A stretch of 64,000 nucleotides of DNA, taken from Amaranthus tricolor. Its lineage: Eukaryota > Streptophyta > Magnoliopsida > Caryophyllales > Amaranthaceae. Position numbers and translations under genes: made by a program. Numbering within the stretch: the stretch's first letter is position 1; every line of letters starts with the position of its first letter. The DNA is taken from assembly GCF_026212465.1 (NCBI RefSeq), contig NC_080048.1:35432422-35496421 (forward strand), given 5' to 3'. The notes below the pieces were generated by a model. It ran no database searches, was not told where the DNA came from, and saw only the letters and a program-made list of their open reading frames with translations. Below are positions 1 to 9,500 of this stretch, in pieces.

Positions 1-616
1 ACATGATCTTGGGGATAAATCTTTTTGATTGGATTTCTCTATGAGGCTCTATTTCATCTTGAGTTAGATAAAATGTTTGTTGTGTCCTTGTAATGTAAAA
101 CAACTTTTCATCAATGTGGACTACATTTTTCATTTCATTAAATGTGAAATTCTTTGTTTGCTCATCTAAAATGCAACTACTAAGACAAAAAATTAACCTG
201 TCGAGTTTATTTTTGTCTGTAAGTAACGGTTTGATTGCGTTGGTGTGCTTGCGAAAGTACCTCTTTTTTTTCCATCTGCATACTGTGGTGTAGCTTACTT
301 CCATAGCCTTTGAAAGTGATCTTAAGGTTGTCTTCTTCGCTTTTTCAATTGATTTGAATTTGTTTTCATCAAAGGCGATTCGAGCTTTACCGTTGGTCAA
401 TGACTTCATATTGTTGACATTAATTGGTAAATTGTGTTTTTTTTGATCACGAATCTGTCTCCATATCCTTCCGATTGTCCTCCTATGCAAATCGTACTTC
501 TTCGCAATTTCGTTGATGAACCCGTGTTGTAGCTTCCCATTACTGTTTGCTGACGTTAAAAGGTCATGCATTATTTGAGTCTTAGTGAAATTATCTACAT
601 CTTTTTTTTTTCCCAT
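1..616 (-). CDS. Mariner-like element transposase, N-terminal 205 residues (partial at window edge)
   Basis: The minus strand is open from an ATG at 616 to the window edge with no stop or frameshift (about 205 codons). Residues 1-60 are a Lys-rich start (MGKKKDVDNF) followed by a helix-turn-helix-like segment (INEIAKKYDLHRRTIGRIW), as expected for the DNA-binding half of plant mariner transposases. A second basic HTH-like stretch follows (SYTTVCRWKK). Near the edge the protein reads NVVHIDEKLFY, the first catalytic Asp block of the D,D39D triad in plant mariner transposases; the other two Asp blocks lie outside the window. The A-run of ten just after the start codon does not break the frame. 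The surrounding DNA has a Stowaway-type end (next entry), which supports the family call. The copy may be young or active because the frame is clean, but only half is visible. Confidence 0.85.
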   Translation of the reverse strand, partial: MGKKKDVDNFTKTQIMHDLLTSANSNGKLQHGFINEIAKKYDLHRRTIGRIWRQIRDQKKHNLPINVNNMKSLTNGKARIAFDENKFKSIEKAKKTTLRSLSKAMEVSYTTVCRWKKKRYFRKHTNAIKPLLTDKNKLDRLIFCLSSCILDEQTKNFTFNEMKNVVHIDEKLFYITRTQQTFYLTQDEIEPHREIQSKRFIPKIM

Positions 617-1414
617 TGTATATACTGTGAAGTTGGTGGAAAATAAATGAAGTGTTTGTCTTCTTCAGTTAATGCTGTCTTATATACTTACATTCTTTCT
701 GTTTATGGGCGCAATTTTTTTCATTTTTGGCGCCATTGACATTTTCATTCTTTGGTTTCCCTGTATTGTGTTAGTAATTGTCAACTCATTTGATGGCTAA
801 AGATCAGATTTTTTGTTCCAGTATCTTTGCAATCCCTTTATCAGATTTTTTTTGTTCCAGTACCTAAAGATCAGCTGTATTTTTCTTATTGATGGCTTAC
901 TTTCAAAATGAAACATTTTGATTTTTTGTAGTTATTTTATTAATTTTGAACACTAAATGCATACCGTGTTTGTTTTTTTATAAATCTGAAGTCAACGAAA
1001 GATTTAATATCCGCATGCGCATGTGGCGAGAGGGTTGCTCGTTTTCAATTGCCGTTCAAAAAACGTTGAAGAAATCAAGGAAGTATTGAAGACTTAGCTT
1101 ATTTTATGAATTTGACGGTTTTTGTAATTTATTTGATGTAATTTTTTGTAATTTAAATTAACTAGTTTAATGGTTGTTTAATTAAAAAAAAATTCGGAAA
1201 TGTATTAATTTCAATTATTAAAGCTCAAACAATGTCAAACCCAATTTTCCCTCCAAATTTCATTCCATATACTTTATTAATCAAAAAGAGGGAATCATTA
1301 ACAATTAATCCACTTACTTAAAAATACCCAACTACCACCTTTTACATGGACCCCACACAACCCTTAACATCCGTGCCCAACCTATATGGGACTATATAGA
1401 AAGATCGGAGGGAG
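1..1414 (-). mobile_element. Plant mariner-like element (5' part; rest outside window)
   Basis: The outer end at 1406-1414 reads CGGAGGGAG followed by TA (1415-1416), the classic Stowaway/plant-mariner terminus (CTCCCTCCG read inward) next to a TA target site. About 800 bp separate this end from the transposase ATG at 616, reasonable for the long 5' leaders of these elements. No other gene is visible between 617 and 1414; this stretch is AT-rich leader DNA. The opposite terminus is beyond position 1. Confidence 0.8.
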
Positions 1415-1416
1415 TA

Positions 1417-1716
1417 TTATATTTATGTATTTGCTCATGTTCATCTTGGGTGCCTAATTTATTTTTAGGATTTATCTATCACTCTTAAATTGTGTTATAT
1501 TATTAATCTATAAGTTAAAATATAGTCTTGTGAAATTTTATTTAATTCGTTTTAATGTAGAGTTTATTAATATCAACTTTTTATATTTTTGATATTAAAT
1601 TATTCAATATATTTTTTTGAAAGAATTATACATAATTAGATATATTAAGAATTGAATAGGTGCATTAAATATAGTGTATAAAGTAATAGAGCACTTAAGA
1701 TGAATAGGACGGAGTA
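1417..1716. mobile_element. Stowaway-type MITE remnant
   Basis: The right end reads GACGGAG then TA (1709-1716), a Stowaway-like terminus. The internal text (for example AAGTTAAAATATA, TATCAACTTTTTATA) closely resembles the sequence at 45453-45665, so two copies of one MITE family are present. The left terminus is missing; the mariner-like element abuts it directly. Confidence 0.5.
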
Positions 1717-3049
1717 TTAGTTTTAATGCATATTTTTTATTCAATTCTAATTCACATATTTAATTAAGTTTTTCATCTCATTTACGTATATTTTTCACTT
1801 TCTCATAAAACATTGTTTTTCTTTTCTTTGGTACGTTTCACTGCTTCTAGCAATTGTTGTGAGACGAAAAGCGTACTACTTCTATATCAATATCAGTTGA
1901 AATTATGTAGTAGTTGGCTTCCAAAGTTGATCACATATTACTTAATTTTAAATATGAAGTTTGACATTATTGTCAATTACAATAAATTAATAAATTTGTG
2001 TCACAATCTTTTAAATTTTTATACATCTATGTTTATTTTCTCTCGCTTTTAATCATATCCAAAGATTTATTATCCCTGTTATTATGCGAAATTGTTTTAA
2101 GGGGGACGTAGGAGTGTTTTACGAAATTGAAAGTTAAAGTTAAAGTATGTACTACTTTCTCCAAGAATAAATTACGTTAACTATTGCTAGCACTTCTTTG
2201 ATTCATCAGTTTAACCTGTAAAAAATATGAAAGTTATCTCAAATTTGCATGGGTGGAGCAAATAATCATTATATCCTATTTATTTTTTTATGAATTTCTG
2301 AAATTAGGGGAAATTTTCTTAAATTAAAATAAAAAATCAAGGCAATTTTAATTTTAAGTATTATAATTAAATAAAAACTCAACACAATTTTTAATAGTAT
2401 TAAAATTGATTTTGTAAAAAAATTCTTAAATCAAGTTGTTAAAATTAAATTTTCATCTCTAATGTTAAGAAAGGAGAGAAAAAGAGTAATGAGTTGATGA
2501 AAAATAATAGAAATTGATTATTTTTATAAATTGAGTTGGTGATTATTGATGTCTAATGAACAAGTGAAAATTAAATGTAATCAATAACATAAATTATAGA
2601 AAATAATAGAAGATATATGAGAGTTAAAATGTTGCTTTGGAAAGATATAAAAAAAAAAAGAATAAAAAATATAATCAATAAGATTTGATTTTATGACAAT
2701 TATAAGTAAAATTATAACCATCTCTTTTTTTTTTTTGAAATGACTACTTTTTCTACCAAATTGTTAAATTAAGCTGGACTTATTATGAATGTCAGCATAT
2801 TAACGGGGAGACACGAGGTGCACACACTTCATTAGACAAAGAGATATATAACATTCCAAAACCATATGGCAATGGAAAGAAGGCTCCAATAACTTATAAA
2901 GTGTGCACATCATTTTTAGTTTGTCGATGTGGGAGAAACCAACCCAACACCTCCCTCACATGTGAACCTTCGTCAAGTTTGCATGTAGGAGTAATCAATT
3001 AGGTAGGAACGCTATTCTTTTCGGACCTACCATTTTTAATTTTTGATCG
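1717..3049. other. AT-rich spacer, nothing recognised
   Basis: No long ORF, RNA gene or clear terminal repeats were seen. The stretch is AT-rich with homopolymer A and T runs. A short open frame at 1813-2052 has no recognisable protein features and is not called. Confidence 0.5.
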
Positions 3050-3873
3050 AACCATCGGTTCTAATAACATGTCAAAGGAAGTATACTCTTGATATCATTG
3101 TTGAATCGGGTAATCTTGGCTCAAAACCCATTTTTTTTCCTATGGAGCAAAATCATAAGTTGGCAACATCTACTTGTCCTCTTCTTAATAATGGTGAGCA
3201 GTATCGCAGATTAGTTAGTCGACTTATTTATCTATCTTTTACCAGACCTGATTTGGCTTGCTTTGTATATATACTTTCTCAATTTCTTGGTGCTCCACGT
3301 CATGATCATTGGGATATTGTTATTCGAGTGATTCGATATCTTAAAGGATGTCATGATCAAGGCATTCTTCTTCATTCAGATTGTGGTCCATCTTTAAGTG
3401 GATAGTGTGATTCTGATTGGGATAGTTGTCCTCTTATTCGTCGCTCATTATTGGGTTGGCTAGTTTTCCTTAGACATTCTTCCGTTTTGTGGAAAACCAA
3501 AAGCAAGTTACCGTCTCTAGATCGTCAGCTTAAGCAAAGTATATGTCCATGGCTGATGTGACTTGTGAACTTAAGTGGCTTAAAGGTTTGCTTAATAGTT
3601 TGGGGGTGCATCACCCAAAAGCAATGTCTTTGTTTTGTGATAGTCAATTTGCTCTCTACATTGCTCAAAACTCGGTGTTTCATGAACGCACCAAGCATAT
3701 TGAAATTGATTGTCACTTTGTGCGAGATGCCATTCAAGATAGTACCATTAATCCTTCTCATGTTCCTTCTACTACACAACTTGCTGATGTTTTTACTAAG
3801 GCTTTGGGGCAAGCTCAGTTCTTTTTTTCTCTTTGCAAGTTGGGCATTTATAATCTGCATGCTCCAACTTGAA
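3050..3873 (+). pseudogene. Ty1/copia polyprotein remnant (end of reverse transcriptase plus RNase H)
   Basis: The translation shows copia landmarks in order: QRKYTLDI, then TRPDLACFV and LSQF, RYLKG (late reverse-transcriptase region), a DSDW motif of RNase H, CELKWLKGLL, ERTKHIEIDCHFVRD, and the typical C-terminus DVFTKALGQAQF...LHAPT before the stop at 3871-3873. It is dead: an in-frame TAG interrupts at 3403-3405, a frameshift lies around 3493-3505, and a TAA replaces a Glu codon near 3531. Everything upstream (gag, protease, integrase, catalytic YVDD) is missing, so the copy is 5'-truncated. It is followed four bases later by an LTR (next entry). The start near 3050 is where copia similarity becomes recognisable. 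Confidence 0.85.
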
Positions 3874-3877
3874 GCGA

Positions 3878-4009
3878 TGTTAGAGATTATTATGTATTTG
3901 AGCCTATTGTATACAATAGTAGTGGACTTTATGTATTAGGGTTTATTCTTACTTGTATATATACCTTGTTTATGAATAATAACAAATCAGGGGTTTTAGT
4001 TTTTCAACA
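3878..4009 (+). repeat. 3' LTR of the decayed copia element (132 bp)
   Basis: Begins TGTTAGAG and ends TTTTCAACA, the TG...CA borders of an LTR, directly after the RNase H stop codon. No 5' partner LTR is found upstream in the window, which agrees with the 5' truncation. At about 132 bp it is short but within the copia range. Confidence 0.75.
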
Positions 4010-5019
4010 CTTAAAGACAACATTATTCTAATAGTATGATTTTTTTAAATTTGAGACCCTTCAATTTTAGAAGTCGTATGCAATTTACTCTATAAAATTT
4101 AAAAGTTTTGTACGATTGAGTACCCCACAAGGGCACAAACCCATATACGGCCGCAATAATTTGACTCATTCACGTCCATGCAGCACGCACGCTCTATAGT
4201 CCATGGGTGATATATGGACCAACCATTATGATTATACATCCTTATCCAAACTTTACTTACTGGTCCAGTGGTCCTATATATTATACCAATGTCTGGAAAT
4301 AAAACCATATGATGCCTATAATTTTTTATACTATGAATTATGATATGTGAATCAAAATAAATTCCCATTTGAAAATCTAAAGTTGATGATAAATATCTCG
4401 TACTTGATTTTATGACTAAACGTTAGTATTGTACATTGCACATTTGCACCAATTGCTTGTGTTCATATTCAAAATATGTGAAAATTGTACTTGAAAATAG
4501 GTGAACATATATTTAAATTCTATTTATCGGAAGAACTAAAGTAATATTTACATATTTAGAGACTAACCTTTACTTCATTATTAATTGGTGGGGATTTATT
4601 TTTCTTTTTTTATTTTTAAGGGATAATTGGCCAGAAAAATTTTTAAAAAAATGATTTTTAAACTAAAAAAATTACAGACAATATATCTAAATAAAAATAG
4701 TCCTACATACTTGGAAAATTAAATTTTAAAAAAGTATTCATTGTTAGCTTCTTAAATCAAAAGACTTCAATTTTCTTAAATAAACTCAAAAAAAATTGGG
4801 CAATGCCTAAATTCAAAAGCTTTCTTTTGTCTCAACCCAAAATGTTTCCTACCATTCCTGCATAAGTAAAGATGGAACGGTGAAATGAATGATAACTTTT
4901 TAGCATTAGGCAAAAATAAGCATGCTCTAACAAAAAAATTATGAGGAATAAACTCTCCGCCAAGAAGATGAACCTTATTGATATGGTTTGTCTATCCATC
5001 TCTTATAAAGCTCAATTCG
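4010..5019. other. AT-rich spacer, nothing recognised
   Basis: No gene, RNA or bordered repeat recognised. A small minus-strand open frame at 4099-4368 has no family features and is not called. Confidence 0.45.
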
Positions 5020-5765
5020 AAGTATTACATATAATAGATGTCTTATCTATTATAGTCGGAGTTTTCTGTTTCCTCATTTTGCAAGATAATAAGTAGACAT
5101 TTTAACTACTTATAGTAGGTGTTTTATGGTATTAAAGTACGAGTTTTTAAACCTAAAAGTAGATGTTATAAGATAATAAAGTAAGTACTTTAAGATAAAT
5201 AAAATACCCACTTTGATTGATAAGAACATTTATAAACCATCATAGTACCAATTTGTATTGGAAAAAATAACTATTATGACACATTAAAATACATACTTTC
5301 ATCGATTAAAAAAAACCTATTGTATTTATGATATATAAAGTAAGGGTTTTTAGTATGTGTAGTAGGTGTTTGTAATATGTCACGTAGGGTTTTTCGCATG
5401 TAAAGTACATATTTTTACTATATGAAGTGGTTGTTTATGATTTGTGAAGTTGGATTTTCGATATGTGAAATAATAGTTTTTTAATATTTGAAATAGATGT
5501 TTTGTTGTTTGAGTAGTAGGTGTTTATAAAATGTGAAGTAAGAATTTTTAATATGTGGAATATGAGTTTTTAATATCTGGAGTAGGCGTTTATGGTATGA
5601 AATAGGTGTTTATGGATTACAAAGTAGGTGTTTATGATATTTAAAATAGCTTTTAGGATACACGTAGAGGGGTTATAGTATGTGTAGTAGGAGTTTATCA
5701 CTGTTTATGGTATGTCGTTGGGGTTTATGTTATGTCAAGTTGGGTTTTTGATATGTAAAGTAAGA
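5020..5765. repeat. Degenerate ~22-bp minisatellite (GTAGGTGTTTATGGTATGT type)
   Basis: Units such as AGTAGGTGTTTATGATAT, GTAGGAGTTTAT and AGTTGGGTTTTTGATATG recur roughly every 20-25 bp with many substitutions. The complementary unit (TTGACATACC, ATAAACACCTAC) builds the larger arrays at 17745-18297, 18640-18840 and 19020-19520, so this array is the same repeat in the opposite orientation. Element borders are not clear. Confidence 0.65.
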
Positions 5766-6562
5766 CATTAAGCTAATTATATTATTATCTTCTTCGACAA
5801 TCCTATTTTAGTTGTCAAATTCGATCACCATATTATTATACATGTATTCAATTGGTTTTTTTTTTTCGTTTCATTTTGTTGGCATATTTGAAATATTTCA
5901 AGCAAAGACATGAAACTTTAAACATAATTATTTAATAGATATATAAAAGTTAGAAAATGAATTAATATTTGAAAAGGTAATCTAAATAAATAACAGTTAT
6001 TTATAAATTACGATAATTGATTAAAAAAATTTTATATTCGAAATATGTAATGAGTAAAGGCACTAACAAACAAAAACCTTTTTAGATTACAACCTTCATA
6101 AATCCTAATCATAACTAATTAATTGGTCAAATGTAGGCTTTTCCTAAAAATTAGTTCCTTTCCCTATGTAAAAGCAAAAGCTAAGATAAACAATGAAAGT
6201 CAAATGATTCGGGCCAAATCTTATTGACCCCACATAAATCCCAAGATTCTTAAACTCAAGACTCCAAAGTCTTAAGACCAAAGTCACTCTTGACTTGTCT
6301 CCCACAAGTTTACAATTATGAACTTGGCCATACCCCTAACCCTAAGCCCTAACCAATTCAATCATTCAATTCTATTTATTAATCACATTATTCTTTGCTT
6401 TTTTTCACACATATGCGAATTTCTTCTTTGAATATTCTCCTTTAATCATTCATTAATTATGCTTAAATTATAACCACATTAAATATTCAATCAGAAACTT
6501 TTAAAATTTAGCTTTTTTGGGATTATTTTCCCTATTTTTCTAAATTATTTAAGATTTAAAAA
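5766..6562 (+). other. Upstream region of the purple acid phosphatase gene
   Basis: Noncoding, AT-rich. It includes a telomere-like motif at 6333-6354 and a pyrimidine-rich leader before the ATG at 6563. No exact PHR1-binding site (GNATATNC) was found by eye in 6000-6560, so phosphate-starvation control through that element is not supported here. Confidence 0.45.
6333..6354 (+). promoter_or_regulatory. Telo-box-like motif cluster
   Basis: Three CCCTAA/CCCTAACC units lie in 22 bp about 210 bp upstream of the phosphatase start codon. Telo-box motifs (AAACCCTAA) occur in plant promoters near transcription starts; this could also be a short interstitial telomeric repeat. Confidence 0.4.
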
Positions 6563-9500
6563 ATGGGTTTATTTCAAATTTCTGGTTCAATTTTCGGTGT
6601 TTTTCTTTTTCTGGGTTTGATTTTGAATCAATCAGTTATTTCCAATGGAGGAACAACAAGTAATTTTGTAAGAAAAGTTGAAAAAACCATTGATATTCCT
6701 ATGGATAGTGATGTATTTTCTGTCCCTCCTGGCTACAATGCTCCTCAACAGGTTTATTTCTTTCTCATTCTAATCTTTTTATAATTTTATTGATACCCAT
6801 TGTGCTACTTTTAGTAAATTTGATGTTTTTCTAGCCCTCTTTTTTATCTCAACCGATAAGGGTATGATTTAACATCTTCTAAATCTCTCCGAACCCTCTA
6901 ATAATTTTTATGAGCGTGATAAATTTGATCCTTTTGACTATGATTATATGTTTTTGTTAGAAAATAATCCATATATGATCACATATCGAACAATTAGAAC
7001 GAGTTGACTAGTGTATAGGTTTGATGGGCTCATCGGATTTATGTGCAGTCAACTCTGCTCCTATGTGTGCCCGTTAACAAATTTATCACTTTTGACTCTA
7101 ATAAATTATGGGTTTATTTGATTTTGTTTAATGAGATGTGGGTTATTGTGGGATTTTGAAGGTTCATATTACACAAGGAGATCATGAAGGAAGAGCAATA
7201 ATTGTATCATGGGTAACAATGGAGGAACCAGGTTCAAATGAAGTGTTGTATTGGAAAGAGAATAGCAAGGAAAAGAAATCTGCCAAAGGAAAAGTGTCAC
7301 AATATAAGTATTTTGATTATACTTCTGGGTACATTCATCATTGTACCATTAGAAAATTAGAGGTAAGATTTTGAAGCTTGTTTTATGATAAAAGTACATC
7401 ATTTTGGGTACTTCAATTTTCTATTGAGTGTCTGCCATCTGTTTGTAAATATGCCTGTTTGGAGACTTAAATTACTTATACAAATTCATAGTATTATAAA
7501 TTACAAATTAAATTTTATTTGTTTTGGTTTTAGAAAAAAAAAATGGTAAATCAAACTTTCACCTTATTTTCACTCTTGTTTATGTGTCCAGTAAATGATA
7601 GTAAATCATTGTTGATTAAAATTGTTAGTTTTAGCTTTTGGCTTGTTTGATCGGGTTGAATTTTTAGCTTATTTGGTAAAATTAGTTATTAGCTGTTTAC
7701 TAAAAAAGTTAGTTAAAATTCAAAAATCAATAAAAAAACTACCCATAGTAGCTTTTTTTTTGACTTTGTTTTAAAAGTAAGCTTTTTAGCAGCCAAAAAG
7801 CTAAAGTTATAAGTCAAAAGTCAATCGAAAAGCTAATAAAAAAGCAATTTACCAAATCGTAAAGTTTTATTACTAAATAAATGGTGGGGTTATATTAATA
7901 CTAAGTTATTAATGGTAAGATTGTTGTATGTTTTGCAGTATGAGACTAAATATTACTATGAAGTAGGTATTGGACAAACACCAAGAAAATTTTGGTTCAA
8001 TACACCCCCAAAAGCTGGTCCTGATGTTCCTTACACTTTTGGTCTCATAGGTAACTTTCTTTATTTGTTGATTGTAATTTATTAAGCTAATTAAGACACT
8101 ATAAAGGCTTCATTTGTTGCTTTCTTTGTGTCTTAATAGTACTAGAATAAGAACCAAGATTGCTTTTTGTGTATGATTATCTATATATATATATTTAATC
8201 GGAAATGTCCTTTTGTTTGTCCGCCGTAAATAATTCTATATTTAGATTATTTTCTAATAATCTAATATTTGCTCTTAGCTCGCTGTGAATAATCCAACTA
8301 TTGTCTTAGTTTGTTGACGGCATACCCTATTATTACCTATAATTAGTAATATGATATGTTGTGGGCAAATGTATGACAATGGTTAGATTATTAAAAAATA
8401 ATCCAAATATGGAATTATTTATAGCGAAAGATAAAAGGTTGAATTACTAATGTCAATTTCTTTTTTTTCATCTAATCGAATTAGTATGTATCGTTTTTGC
8501 AGGGGATTTAGGACAAAGTTATGATTCAAATGCGACTCTAACTCATTACGAAAACAACCCAATCAAAGGAGAAACCGTGTTGTTTCTTGGGGATCTTTCA
8601 TACGCGGATCATTATCCTAATCATGATAATAAAAGATGGGATTCTTGGGCCAGATTTGTTGAGAGGAGTGTTGCCTATCAGCCTTGGATTTGGACTGCAG
8701 GGAATCATGAGCTTGATTTTGCCCCTGAAATTGTATATACTTTAACCCTTTTCCTCTTTCAACTTATTCTTTAGACTTCTAATTAAGTAAAGCAAAGTAG
8801 CCCTCTGAAAACAGTCTTCTGGCCTTTTCTTCTTTCTCTCGTAACTTAAAGGAATCAAACTCAACCAAAAGTTTAAGCCAATGGATGAGGTTCAAGATAT
8901 GTTATATACTTTAACACGTCTTCTCACACGAGAATCTTTTGGGCTAGAAGTGTAGATGCAGTATAGCCCTCCTTATATCTGGCACTAACTATTCCACTTT
9001 AAATGAGGGGTTGTTGAGATTCAAACTTGTGACCTCTTGTCACGCTGACTCTGATACCATGTCCAGGAACCAACTCAACCAAAAGCTTAAGCTGATGGTA
9101 GAGGCCCAGGATAAGTTATATACTCTAGCACGCCTCCTCACACGAGAGCCCTTGGGGTTAGAATTGTGGATACTGCACATGCTCTCCTCATATCTGGCGT
9201 TAAATATTTCATTTTAAACAAGAGTTAGTTGAGATTCAAACCCATGACCTATTATCACGCTGACTCTGATACTATGTCAAGGAGCCAACTCAACCAAAAG
9301 CTTAAGTTGATGGTTGAGGCCCAAAATATGTTATATACTTTAACATAACTTGCCTTTAATTTGCCAACAGGGTGAAACACAGCCCTTCAAGCCGTTTAAG
9401 GCTCGCTATCGTACACCATACAAAGCATCAAACAGCACTGCTCCTTTATGGTACTCAATTAAGAGAGGCCCTGCTTACATAATAGTCCTATCAGCATACT

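Noticed and set aside
6333..6354. A true interstitial telomere array
   Set aside because: Only about three imperfect CCCTAA units; better described as a telo-box-like cluster.
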